Shown: positions 48,276 through 60,905 of the stretch, in pieces
Numbering within the stretch: position 1 is the stretch's first letter
Layout: every line of letters begins with the position of its first letter
Origin: Azolla caroliniana
Taxonomy: Eukaryota > Polypodiophyta
NCBI GenBank assembly: GCA_043228905.1
Contig: JBHGNT010000016.1
Location: forward strand, 868,001-932,000
Reading direction: 5' to 3'
Length of the DNA stretch: 64,000 nt
Notes under the pieces: model-generated
Database searches by the model: none
Told to the model about the DNA's origin: nothing
What the model saw: the letters and a program-made list of their open reading frames with translations, nothing else
Program-made: the position numbers and the translations under genes

Positions 48276-51200
48276 ATGTCTACGAATAAGCTTCTGCAAT
48301 CTCTGTCAGAAGATCCTCAGCTTGAGAAGCAAATCGGATGCATGGCGGGTATTTTACAGATCTTTGATAGACATCAGGTCTTGACAGGAAGGAGACTTTA
48401 TGGACATAAACGCATTGCAGGTATGTAATAAACAAAGCAGCATGAGTTAACGCTTCTAACACAGAAAGAAAATGCATTACCGTCTCATGAAACAAATAGA
48501 AAAGAAGGCAAGCTTTAATTGGGGGAGGGGGCTCAGAAAAAGAATGATCTGTGTTATTTTCTCATCTCAATGCAGGTATTCAAAGTGGGCAAGTTTCGCC
48601 TACGAATCAGGGTGGAGATTCCATCCATCAAGAAACAGTAAGGAAAACTCTCTCTCTCAATTCAACACATATGTCTAACAAGAAAATTTCCATGCTTTCC
48701 ATAGATACTTCCAGTAATCATCCAGTCTTCTCTATTGTTGTATATTTACAGCAGCTGTCGGACGCTGAAAGTAAAAAGAAACCGGAAGATGAAAGAAACA
48801 CAGTAGATAAATACAAACAAATCTCCACTGTACCCCACGCACCTAGGCGTACTGGACCTTCATCACAAGACCCACATCATCCTCAACCACAACAGTTCAA
48901 GAAGGATGATTCAATGTATAGAAATGTAGCATCCACAAGCAACAGATTATCTGAACTACCCAAAACCACTTTGGATCCGCCTCAGTATCCACCATATTCA
49001 CTTCTTCCTAGGAGGCTTGATTCATCTCGATCTCTACACGAACCAAGGTTTATGACAAACCTTTCAAATCATGAGGGAAAAGTGAACCCTAGAAGGTCAG
49101 TGGACACAGCAGAGAGAGCCGCAGCAGCAGCTGCCCGAGGGGCTCTGAAAGAGCTTTCAAGAATACCTGATTCTGCATTACTTATACCTGATCTCCTTGA
49201 CAATTATGATCGTGGTCCTCCTTTGGAGGCACGTTCTTCTCGCCAAGGTCTTGCTAATTCTCATAAGGCTAAACCTGAAACACCCCCCCGACCATCTACT
49301 CCGCCTGAGCTTAGTGAATCGCTAAGATTGCTGTCTCGGCTTAGAGAAGCTCCCACTCTTAATCTTGGTTACAATGGCAATAACCTTGCCAATAATCTAT
49401 CTTCCAGTCATCAAAAGCCTCATCACCAATATCCTCCTTCAAGACCTTCATTAGTTGATCTTGCCAAGGATAAAGAAACACCAAGTGTTACAAAGTTGTC
49501 CTATAATCGTAGCACATCCCGTCCCAGTTCTTATGAACCATCCAGGGTTTCTTCAGTAGATTTTCCTCTTGAAGGAGGATTGAATTCGCGCGAGATTCCG
49601 AGACTTTCCCTCGATGGTAGAGGGACGGGTTTTTATAAAGCACCTCAAAAGCTTCATTCAAAGAATGTCACGGCTTCAAGGAGTGTCTCATGCAGTACTA
49701 GTGATTGTGATACCGAATCAAATAATGAGAAGAGGGCTTCGTTTAGCTCGAATGTTGTGGCCAAGTTAATGGGTCTGGAAGGGATGCCTGGTGGCTTTAG
49801 TAGGGATAACACAAGTCCTAATACTACTAATAACAAGATGGATGCTTCTAACCCTTCTGCAATGCAAACAATTCGATCACTGACATCAACTTGCAATAGC
49901 AATGTATCTGACCTCGAGGTAGGTTATACTAGCCAATGTGGTAAGTATGTGTCACCTTCATTCTTCCCTTCCAAACGCAGGCAAGACGTCAACATAGCTG
50001 TGGATCTTGAGGAAGATGGAGAGGATGACTACCTCCATTTCCAGGATTCTCTTAGCCAATTCAATCCGAGTCAATCTGAAACTGATGATCTCGAAAATCC
50101 CTTCCATCTGATACCCAAAAACCATCACTTTGCAGAAGACTGCCCGCCTTATATGTTGTCTTCAGCTGCCAAATTGTGTGCGCAGATTGAAGAAATGCAA
50201 AGAAAAGATTCATGGCATAAATCAGATGCTGAAGAAAGAGGCACTAGATCAATGGCAGGAATGAAAGGCCAGTCAAAGCAAGACCTGGAAGCATTGAGGC
50301 AACTTCTAGGATCTATTCATCTTAAAGGCCATTATTTGGGTTCTCAAGGTGAGAAGATCAGGGCTCAATCTGAAAACTCAGAAGCACTGAGTTTACCTGG
50401 AATTAGGCAGTTTCACAATGAGCAAGCTTCTCAACAATCCGAATGGAAGGCCAACAGGAGGTTAAACTATGATGATGAAGGCACTATACATTCAGAATCT
50501 GAGGCCTCCTATAGGAGAAATCCATCTGGAATCACCCATCATAGAAACCGAATGAAGGGTTCTGATGCTACGTTTTCGGCAACTGATAGTTCTCTGAGTA
50601 AACATTCATCGCCAGAATATTATCGGTCTCCCCGAATGATGAGAGAAACGTATTGCAATTCAACTTATTCTTCAGCAAGCTTGCCAAGAAAACCAGTTGT
50701 TGCTAATGAAGCTAGCAATGGGCGCAATGGTCAAAGCACCATAAACAATAGGGTGGCTACCAGCAGAGGAGTAATTAATAGAGTAACGAATTCCTTCACT
50801 TCACCATCTTCTCATCAGTTTCCTCAGAAAAAGTTGGATCACCTTTCCTCACCCCCTCAAAGCCCTCAGGGTGATGGTTCTCCAGCTTCCATACTAACGA
50901 AAGAGTCAAGAAACAGTAAGAATTACCATGGAAAACATATCAATAAGCAATTACCCGAGAAAACCAACAAGAAGGCTACAATCCATAAAGACATCAAAGA
51001 GCACCAGGTAGTTTCTCTAAAACCAGAGAGGAAATTGTCTCCAGTTAATAAAGCAGTAGCCAATTTGAGTTCAAATTCTGCCCAAAGTTCCACACGGTCT
51101 CGAGCAGCTATACCTCGTAGTATAAGGGATCTACAGTCTCCAGAGTCAGCTTCAAAGTCCTTTAATGGTGTTCAAAATAGTCCATCTTCCAAAGCTGACC

Positions 51201-53168
51201 CGAAGGTGAAACGCAGGATAACCTTCTCTGAGTCAGAATTAACTGAAGAATCTCGCTTTGATGAGAAAACAAACGTGAACAACCATTGCAAGTCTTCCAT
51301 GGAACAGATTGTGCAGAATGAAATAGTTGCTAACTTCAATAGTTCCACCATTGAGACTAAAAGTTCAGGTGAAAGTTTAGAAGCTTCTGTATCTGCTTCC
51401 GCTTCTACTTTCAGTAATATGAGTATTTCGCAAGCAGAGCACACTAGAAACTCTACTAATCAGTTACCAACAAATGTCAAAACTAAGTGTATTCTGCGAG
51501 GAGACAAAGCATGTCAGGAAGTAGGTTTGAACTTGCTCACAAAAGAGGTAAGTCTCTAACAAAAGCTTTCAGAACCGTTTCCTTTAGAAAGTTTATGTTC
51601 GTATGACAGAACTCTAATACCATTTTCCTTGCTCTGTATCCTTCTGCAGAATGATGATACAGAATCACAGGGAGATAAATCCACTGGAAGCTGTGAGCAG
51701 CCCAGTCCCATTTCTGTTCTTGATGGCCCCTTTTATCACGAAGAAGACATTTCTTCTCCGCCAGAACCAAAAGAGTTCAAGCTCAATTTTAAAGAAGGTA
51801 GATATATGCATTATAACATCATGTTATTTAACTTCAGTGTCAGGTCATCATGGATGTAAACTAATTATGGTTCGAATATTTGAAACCAACGCATCCCAGT
51901 TTGCACAAGATAATTCAATCATTAAGATGGAAAGTTTTAAACTGGATGGTTCTCATGATTATAACAAAGTAACTGTTAGTCATCTGGCGAGATTTACTGC
52001 TAAGATGGATGTAATACAATGTTACTGTTTAAGTCGATGACACCAATGATTCTCAGGAAGATGGAATATGGCGTAGTTGACAAGATGTAACAAATACAGT
52101 CCATTTTCCAGTTAAATTCATTAAATCTGATCATGTTTCATCACATAGGAAAATTGATTTTCTTTGTTGCTGAATCGTTTTGTAGATATCGGAAATGCTA
52201 GATTGAGCAAAGCTGTCGCCCAAGTTATTGAAAGCGTGGAAGGCACTCACAGTGTAACAGTAAAGTCTGATCAGTTCTCCATTATATCGAACGAAGACAA
52301 AGATTATGAGTATGTAAAACAACTGATCTTGAGAGGAGGATCTGCAAGGAATAAAGAAGAAAGAGAAGACGAAATCAGCTTCTTTAAGTTAGTGCCGTTA
52401 GAGCCACGGCTATTTCTTCTGTTAGAAGGAGAAAGGACTGAGAAAGATGGCGACAGCTGGAAAAGAAAGCTTCTGTTCGATGCGGTGAACTTAAGCTTGA
52501 CAAGACAAATAAAGACATGGCTGCGGCTGCAAGAGAAGCCATGGATTCTGATGAACCAGCAGAAGTTCATGAATATTAACAGCAAACTGATTGGATGCTC
52601 GCCATTATTAGAACCTTTTATTGAAGGTCTTAACAACGACAACAGTGTGCGGTTAACTGGCGAGGGGGCCAATTTTTTGTTACGAGAAGTCTGGGAAGAA
52701 ATTGGGAGAGGTAGAGGAAGGTTAAAGACGCAGAGAAAATGGAAGAAAGGAAGCGACAAAAAGGAAGATGAGTACGAGGACGGTGATGGTGATGGCAATC
52801 TTGTTGAAGAAGCAGAAGAAGAAGATTATGATGACGATGATGATCAGCGTGAGAGTACATTTCGTCTTCTTGAAGAGGACCTGCGCAGAGAGACTCGAGT
52901 GGAATGGTCGGCGCAGATTGTGGATGAGCAGAAGGGTGAAATAGCTCTGGACATCGAGCGATTGATCTTCAAGGATCTTATTCATCAGATCCTAAGGGAC
53001 CTGGGCATACCTTCGTCATCACCATCAACAACATCCTCCTCTGCTTCATCTGCTGCTACTACTACTACTACTATGATTGCTTCATCCACCATCACACCTG
53101 CCATGGCTACCAAGAGGAAACTCGCCTTCGAGCAGCTGCTCACCTCTTCTTCTTCTTCTTCTTCGTGA
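48276..53168 (+). CDS. LONGIFOLIA/TRM1-like protein, about 1377 aa in five exons
   Basis: LONGIFOLIA (TRM1/TRM2) and TRM3/4 proteins bind microtubules and recruit TON1/TTP-complex components to direct polar cell elongation. Inferred exons: 48276-48420, 48576-48637, 48752-51547, 51650-51797 and 52186-53168; all junctions are GT/AG and the phases join. The start MSTNKLLQSLSEDPQLEKQ with IGCMAGILQIFDR and LTGRRL is the family N-terminus, which is why I prefer 48276 over 48222. FSSNVVAKLMGLEGMP lies near residue 400, QDLEALRQLLGSIHLKG near 579, PSPISVLDGPF in exon 4, and ALDIERLIFKDLIHQIL near 1305 is the C-terminal TRM motif. An acidic tract (about 1245-1271) precedes it, and a Ser/Thr-rich tail ends in poly-Ser, longer than in relatives I know. 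The second intron (114 nt) has no stop and keeps frame, so retention would add 38 residues. Much of the middle is Ser/Asn/Pro-rich and likely disordered. Confidence 0.9.
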
Positions 53169-53315
53169 AGAAAGAGTGGAGTGTGTGCAAGCAAGCAGCA
53201 GCAGCAACACCTGCTGGCTGCATTCTGTGTAATTCAATTCATACATATAAATTCCCTCTTTCTCTCTCTCTCTCTCTCTCAATGTGTCCTCCATTTCTTT
53301 CGTTGTATGTGGTGT

Positions 53316-53812
53316 ACATTTAAGTTTTTTCTCATTTCAATGTTTCTCACCCAAAAAACCTTACTATCATTTCTGACTTTATATAGTGTTGTTACTACAG
53401 GCAATAATTCCTGTTAACCTCTACTAAATCTGTCACACTTACATTTACGTTTTTTCTCATTTCAATGTTTCTCACCCAAAAAACCTTACTATCATTTCTG
53501 ACTTTATATAGTGTTGTTACTACAGGCAATAATTCCTGTTAACCTCTACTAAATTTGTCACACTTACATTTACGTTTTTTCTCATTTCAATGTTTCTCAC
53601 CCAAAAAACCTTACTATCATTTCTGACTTTATATAGTGTTGTTACTACAGGCAATTCCTGTTAACCTCTACTAAATCTGTCACACTTACATTTACGTTTT
53701 TTCTCATTTCAATGTTTCTCACCCAAAAAACCTTACTATCATTTCTGACTTTATGTAGTGTTGTTACTACTGGCAATTCCTGTTAACCTCTACTAAATCT
53801 TTCACACTTACA
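53316..53812. repeat. four tandem copies of a 122-125-bp unit after the LONGIFOLIA-like stop
   Basis: The phrase CTCATTTCAATGTTTCTCAC recurs at 53331, 53456, 53581 and 53703. Each copy also has ACCTTACTATCATTTCTGAC, TTGTTACTAC and TCCTGTTAACCTCTACTAAA. Copies differ by very few bases. The third repeat lacks an AAT triplet, giving the 122-bp spacing. The array begins about 150 bp after the stop codon, in the expected 3' UTR or terminator region. A (CT)n run lies just before it (53258-53280). Confidence 0.93.
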
Positions 53813-56800
53813 AGTATATAATTACTACTGAGAAGGATCTAATACCAATTGCTTCAATAGAGTTAGCGATTGAAATGCATGTAGTCCCATTTATTCAACT
53901 AGAATTCACCATTGCTGCAAATTCCATTGTGAATACAGTACATTAATCCATACGTCACGCGCATGATGAGGACAGGAAATACAAATCTTCTTCAGCTTCC
54001 ATCTCTAATGCTTTGCATTTCAAAGATATGCTGGTTTGAGCACTACGAACCTTCACAAAATCTTCCATCTCTCTTCCCCACTCTCCGCATACAATTGCTC
54101 AGCTTATTCCAACAAAGAAGTCATCAATAACATATCAAGAGAAACAAGAACCTTGGAAAGCTTTAGATTTTTTTTAAAGAGCGTTCAATCATGAGCAAAA
54201 CCTTCGGTGGAAGATTTATATCAGGAAAAAACAGGAAAAACAGTAGATCGTTGAGATAGATAGATAGATAGACTGACGTCAGACGATCCAATTTGAGATT
54301 GATTTCTACATCCATGAGGAGAGATTGCAGACCTAAGGTTTGATTAAAAAATTCGAGGATCCCACTCGATTCAAAGGAATGGCGACACTGTCAGCTGATA
54401 CTGCCCCGGAATCAGGAGAAGCTCCTGCTTCAACTCAAACAATGGCGATGGCGTCTTCTTCCTTTCAGAAATAAATCCCACAGACTGTTTGTTGGTGGGG
54501 ACCATTATGCAGTTGTCGGTTGGTCACAAGAACAATCAAAATGTATGTCCATTTGAGTTCCAAGTTTGGCATGGCCAAGACAAAGGTTCTAGTGGTCTGA
54601 AATCGACCCTCTCTTGTGGGGTACACATGTTGGTCTGCCTCGGCCTCTTCCGCGATGGAGCCTAATGGAAGCCAATATATAAGCATTCTTTTGAAACCAA
54701 ACGTGTACTTGCGTTTCTACGAAGTGCGGAATTTCAAGGCTCACATATCCGAGTTAAGTAAAACATCACCTCATTTTCTCATTAGAATGTGAAACTTTAT
54801 ATTTTAAATCTCATTCTCTTTAACGTTTCACAATACTTTGTATCAAGGCTCACATATCTGAGTTAAGTAAAACATTATCTCATTTTCTCTATACAAAGTG
54901 AAACATCATACTTTAAACCTCCTTTTCTCCGACTTTTCAATATATTTTGTACAGAAATTCAATACCGTTTAAAATCTAGTGCCGACGACCTTTTGCTTTT
55001 TGATAATACTTATATTACAATTGGGTAACTACTAGTTTCGAAAACTATAAAACGTTGACTGCTCAAATAAGGCAAAATCTTACGTAGGGCCCTCCATTTT
55101 GACCGATTCATATTGTGGTTGCATCAAATAAGAGAGATCAAACGAAATATTTACAATACCAATTAACAACAAAGGAACAAAGCAAAACCATTACCTCCTA
55201 GAGAGTGGGGACCTTTTGTTGCAAATAGTTACCAAGACAAATTCTTGATAGTAGACACAAAGGAAGTTGTTAGTCCTTGCTTTTTAGTGCTCAAACTTTG
55301 ATATATCTTGATAGTAGGCACAATCTTTGTTAGAAGACTTTAGTGACAATATTGCATATTTATTTCCCATGGATGGAAGCAAAAATGCATCATAAATATG
55401 TGTAACAAGATTTCTTTACTGCACTCAAACCATATCCATTTTATAAGTTATCAAAAACTATATATACTAAGGAGTGAGAGATTCATTCCCCATGATCTCG
55501 TTACAACAAATCAATATTCTTCATCGGTAAATGTTTTTAAACAAAAAAGCATACAAGAAAAGTTTAGGTGGGACTTATACACCAAGTTATCTTGCACCCA
55601 TTTCCAAGTTAACAAGTTCGCTAGTTTTCTCTCTCTAAAGCTACCAAAATACTATAAACTTGAATTTTCGTGACATGTTTTTGATGGATTCTATCAACAT
55701 TAACTAATCAAAGTTTCATCCTTTCTCGGCAAGTAAAACTTTCCCTTGTAATCCATAATTTGTCTTCTATATCCTTTACTATATTCCATAACACAATCAG
55801 AAGATTGCATATAAGTAACTTATAAATAGATTGGCTTACAATTTATTTGGAAGTAGTTCACGAGCATTAACCACTCAAGTGTCCATCTTCGGACACTTCC
55901 AGAGGGTAGTGCCAATACGTAGGAGTCCCTAATTTCCTCATTTTTACCTAACACTTTTACCAAACACGTGTACTTCTTTATGTAATGATTTCATCATTTA
56001 CAGATATGTACTTTTCATTTCGTCTGAAGTGTTTCTCCTTATCTCGTTACATTAAGCACTACACAAAATCCCATGTAAAATTATCTTTTACACATTCTCT
56101 CTTTTCTCTCTACATCAACAAAATGCCATCACCTTCAAAACCACAAGGCAACAAACAACATTGCCTTTATACTTATATAGTATTCTCGATCGATGATTAT
56201 TTATAAACTCACCAAGTTTAAATGATGTAGTGATACTCATGATTGTATGTTGTTAACTTACGGTTTTGGGAACAACTAGCAAACAATGAGTTTGTCATGT
56301 TCTCCATAGATTTAGTTTGAAATGTCCACTATGAAGAATAGCGCTCCAAAAGTGGGATGCCGACTATTAACCACCTTTATTGTTCTATTTTAACGACTAT
56401 TATCTTTTGATTTACACCACTTTTGTATTGGAGATATTAACATGCCCTATAATGATGGGTTACCTACAAATACACAAAATAATGCTCCCTTCGCTCCAAT
56501 TCAATGAGCTATTGAAGTCTTACATGATATGCTTGTGCTACATGGCTTCATAGTGGGCAATCTTTGTCTCTTTACTGCCTCGATGCTCGATACAACCATA
56601 ATTGATTGATTATTGCTACTCTAAGAGATAACATAGGTTCCCAAGGAGAAGGCAAAGTTTGATGTTAATCGTGGATCTATTAAGTTACTAGGCTAATCAA
56701 CATCCATGAAGCCCTTGAACTTAACAAGGACTTCCACCTCGTATAAGATGTCACGATTTAGAGTGCCGTTTACAAACTGTGGTACACCCTAAGTGTAATC

Positions 56801-58305
56801 CAACTGCACACTAGTTAATGCGTGAAATGAATGTAAAGGTTTTGAGAACTAGATAGGTTGTCTTAACACAATGGAAAAAAGTAGATGTGAGATATATATG
56901 TGTTATGCGTGTGACATAGATAGATATTTTTTAGACATCTACTGGATGAGGCATAGCTCATTGAGACGATCGAAACAACTATACGCCGAAGAGCAAAACC
57001 AAAGCCTCGAAAAAATTATAGCAAAGCTTAAAATAATGCTAAAAATCAATAAACTATAATCAAGTTATCGATAATATAAATAGGTAAATAACATACTTAC
57101 ACAAGAGAGGTGGGTTGTTGGATCTATGTAGAGCTCCAATACAAATATAAATCGAAGATAGGAACTGCGTACTAATGATGGGAGAGTTTGTAGAATACCC
57201 AAGATATCAACTTTTTTCAATGCAATGACATGTGTGATTAATAAAATTAATGGCAATCTTTAATTTATAAACATACATATATGGATGTCTTCATGCACTG
57301 TCTACTTGAACTTGTTATCTCACACTAACTAAAGAGGCTAACCATGTAGTTAAGGTTGGGGTGTGTCGCATCTAGATAAGTGAGTTAGAGTTAGAGTGCA
57401 TCTTTGCATTCTAGTCGCATGTGGTCATGAGCAACTTGCAATTCCTCAAGTCCAATTTAAACAATTTTTTTTCAAGATGATGTGGTGCTAGGATCCAGGA
57501 AAGCTAGATCTAGTGAGGTATGCAAACGATCTTGATGCCAAGAAAATAATGAAGCTTGTCTATATCCTTCATTTCAAATTTGGCTACGAGCATATATTTC
57601 ACGTTTGTGATGGTGGCCCTATGTTCTTCTCCAATCATGATGTCGTGATTAAGGATAAGCATTTGATCTTGCTTTCACTAGGGAGGATAGTTACAAGCCT
57701 AAAGAAACCATGTAGTGGGTCATGTAGATCCACTAGCATGTAACATGTGTGTAAATAATCTAGTATATCGTATGTCTAAGTGATCATGTTTCTTGGGACT
57801 TAATCGATGTGTATGTTTTGGGTTAACGAGAATAAATGAGAATATGATGCTTGTCAATTTCCATGCTTTGATGATAAGGTTGCTCATACAAAATCGCCAA
57901 GTATGTCTTCTCTTTCAACCCATAGATACGGTGGATCTATTCGAGTAGGACGCCCCAATAAGCACTCTCACATAAGAGACATCCATCAATCTGTTTTGCA
58001 AGATCATGTAATAGGATTCGTAAATACCATATAGTCAATCTCTTAGAGGAAGGTAGCCTGCTTAGATAGATCTGATGGATACTAACTAATACATTTTTTT
58101 AATTTTTTAAACTACATCATAGTTTCCATTAGCAATCCAAAAAGCATATACAAGATATATAATAATACAACGTAGTGGTGGGTAAGATATCCCCTATTAT
58201 GTCATACTTGACACCAACCTCCACCTATGGAGGAAACAACCATTGTGGGGGTACATATTGCCAATCCATTTTGTCATTTCTCTCCACAAAAATGAACAAA
58301 TCCTT
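53813..58305. other. intergenic DNA, mostly without features
   Basis: A 32-codon frame starts at ATGGCGACACTGTCAGCTG (54380) and reads MATLSADTAPESGEAPAST, then stops at 54476. It looks like the start of a plant gene, but the sequence after it is unlike coding DNA, so it may be a truncated first exon. A 109-bp tandem duplication follows at 54735-54955. The frame at 57513-57743 (76 codons) has no recognisable domain. Confidence 0.45.
54735..54955. repeat. 109-bp imperfect tandem duplication
   Basis: CAAGGCTCACATATC-GAGTTAAGTAAAACAT starts at 54735 and 54844 (one base differs). The copies diverge increasingly toward their ends. Confidence 0.75.
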
Positions 58306-59190
58306 TCATTTGCCTTTAAAGGATTGTTGTTTCATAAAAATCATATCTTCATTACTTGTGAAGGAGTCATATTGACCTTTTAAAATTGAGATAAGCATTG
58401 ACCAAATTTCCTTCACACAATGAACAAGATTTTGCTTTATTTGCTGAAACACATTTTTGCATCGATCTATCCAAATATTCCATAGAACCACCGATGATAT
58501 CGTCGCCCATACTGTAGCATCCACATTCAACCGATTTGAGCTTGAGTATGGTATGTCCTTAATTTGCCTTCCCCTAGTTTGAAGGGTAAATAATAACTTT
58601 TCTCTTTCATAATTATGCTTATCCACATTTACGTCCATCCAAAAGACATTTCCCCATGTAATCACATTAGGTCCATATGCAACATCAATGAGGCGCAACA
58701 TACGTTTCCAAACATAACATGCGGCCATACAATTCCATGAGACATGTTGCATTGATTCCAAGTAAAGCCCACAAAAAGAGCAAGTTTGGGTTCCCTCTTC
58801 CATATGCATCCATTCCAAGACTAGAAGTGCATTGTGGACACATAACCATCTTAATGTAATGATTTTGCAAGGAATCTGTGGAGCCCACAACCATTTCCAA
58901 AATGCTAATAGTGAATACATAGGAATATTATTATTTAACCATACCTTAGCTGCAACCGGCATAACTGGAACCCTCATTTGTTGGAATTCCCTACCTAATT
59001 TTACAGAGTAGTCAAAGAAAGAAACCATCTTACCATTAACATCTCTTCACCACCATTCCGCCGGATCCCACTCTTATTCCAATAAGGGCTTCCTATCACA
59101 AACCCAAATATCCCAGAAAGGGTTTACTTTTTCAGGATTGGGATCAATAATACATACTTTCCCTGTTTTTGCTATGATCGTAATAGGCTT
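58306..59190 (-). pseudogene. LINE-derived reverse-transcriptase zinc-binding (zf-RVT) remnant
   Basis: Plant non-LTR elements end with a zf-RVT domain after the reverse transcriptase. The minus strand has an open frame of 240 codons to 58306. It reads FWKWLWAPQIPCKIITLRWL (the W-x-P-x-K-x-x-x-F/L-x-W start), NALLVLEWMHMEEGTQTCSF with CSFCGLYLESMQHVSWNC (zinc ligands C, C, H, C) and YVWKRM, then a helical tail with VVLWNIWIDRCKNVFQ. Upstream on the same strand, the frame continues through one stop with NPFWDIWVCDRKPLLE and EWDPAEWWWRDV. No RT core is found beyond it. It is a 5'-truncated, partly open copy or an isolated fossil domain. Confidence 0.75.
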
Positions 59191-60299
59191 CGATCCACTA
59201 AATTGAGAAGATCATCCTCCATAGAGACTCATTGCAATTTTCTCTCTGACACTATTATATATGCTAAGAAGGATTCATTAGATGTATAAGCTGTTGCTCC
59301 AATCAAGACATTAAAAGAAGAGAATGCCCCGTACCATACATGGTTTGAATTAAATGAAGAAGGCAAAATCCTATTACAAGTGTTACTTATCGCTTAGAAC
59401 ATTAACATACCACCTCTTATTGATATACTAACTAATACATTGCTGAGTGTGTTGAGAGACTAGAGTAACAAGGAGCATCTCTAACTCTGCCTCAGACAAC
59501 AATAGCAAGAAGAGGAGTGCGCCTTGATGGTATTCCTTATTCCCTAGTACATACCCTTCATAACCTGGTGCATATGTATCTATTAGCTTCTAATGTCTCT
59601 TGGCCTTACCTTCTTAGCCTGCTTTAATGGCGAGGGGATATGCGATGTGTTGCCTCTTACTTAAATTGGCGGCTCCCTTCTACTATATATAGATAGCCTG
59701 TCTTTAGTTAGAAAAAACCTGCGGCTTCCATCAAATCTGCGTATATATATATAGAGAGAGAGAGAGCATGACTAACTTCCTCTAGCTTAATAGATAGAAG
59801 GTTTCCATAGTAGATCCTCGTCTGTTCGATCCTCGTCATGCACTTCCGCCGTGGACGTTAAAAAGAAATCTATCTATCTATCTCCATCGATATCTCTTTC
59901 TTTCTTTCTCAATCTCTTACCTCCCCGCCCTCTTATGTTTCCTGATACAAGTCTGTTCCTCTTCTCTCCTTAGATTTTTCTCATTTTCATATGGGATGAT
60001 CAAAGAAACTTCTGCAAAGGAGGCTTTAGTAACTAAAGAGAGTCTGTTCATGATCACGAACTTCCACAAGCCACAATCATAGGTCTACTTTATGGAGGTT
60101 TGACCTTAAAACTAAAAAATGTTGCCAAGGAAACCTCATCAATAGTCAACTCACAAGAGAATCTTCAATGAAAACTATGACTTCCCGTTACTTGGCCAAC
60201 TGGGATTGTTTTTTGGAGGTTTCACTTTCTCTAAAGTTTACATAGCTTCAAGAGCTTCACATATTTTCGACATACATAGTTAGAAGGACATGGACAAGT
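59191..60299. other. intergenic stretch, no intact gene
   Basis: Up to about 59400 the minus strand may still belong to the LINE-related remnant. A (TA)n(GA)n run sits at 59742-59767 and a (CTAT)n run near 59868-59882. From about 60000 the plus strand may be decayed 5' sequence of the F-box pseudogene, but I cannot align it. Confidence 0.4.
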
Positions 60300-60905
60300 G
60301 GCGCATATATGAAGTCTCCTTGAGGTGAATTTGGGTATGGTGATCAATGGTAAGCTCTATGTTTGTGATGAATATACCGGACAAGGGCATTTCTTGTTAA
60401 AGACTGTGAGGTTTATGATTTTTTTGATGAATGTGTGGTCTCAAATCAAGAACATTTCACCTGCCATAAATATTGATGTTTCTTGGGTTTGGAAAGGTAA
60501 TCTTCTCATTCTAGGATTGACCATAAACCCTAGGAATGCCCGCGTTTTCTTGTATTCTCCTCTCCGTAGTCGATGGGTGGAAGACGAGGCTCTTATGAAT
60601 GTGCTGCACGTATTCAGGCCCCTAGTTTCTCTTGCTAAATGAGCTTGCACAGGTAGTAACAATTTTTATGCTGGAATGGCTGAGCCATCTTATGTAGAGA
60701 GAGATATGGAAGATAATGTGAAGATCATGAAGCTCAACAAAGAGTCCTTGAAATGGGAGTGGTAAAGTGTAGAGATGAATATTAACTGTGAATGTGGTTC
60801 TGATGGAATGCATTTGAAGCTTTTTGGCCTTAAGGATCGGGTTCTTTTCATGTGTCATTTGAAATGTGAAGACAACAGACCGTTTAAGTTTGCTCCATCA
60901 TCCTG
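60300..60905 (+). pseudogene. kelch-repeat F-box protein pseudogene
   Basis: Kelch F-box proteins are substrate receptors of SCF ubiquitin ligases. The longest intact frame (60325-60642) reads MVINGKLYVCDEYTGQGHF, then a frame-shifted CEVYD-like piece, VWSQIKNISPAINID, SWVWKGNLLILGLTINPR and ARVFLYSPLRSRWVEDEAL, which is the kelch blade pattern of repeated VxGKLYV and EVYDPxxxxW. After the stop, other frames continue with PSYVERDMEDNVKIMKLN, SLKWEW and DGMHLKLFGLKDRVLFMCHL. No F-box domain is recognisable upstream. Multiple stops and shifts make it non-functional. Confidence 0.6.

Noticed and set aside
57513-57743. A 76-codon plus-strand frame with RYANDLDAKKIMKLVYILH
   Set aside because: It looks somewhat protein-like, but I recognise no family and no flanking exons, so I do not list it as a gene.
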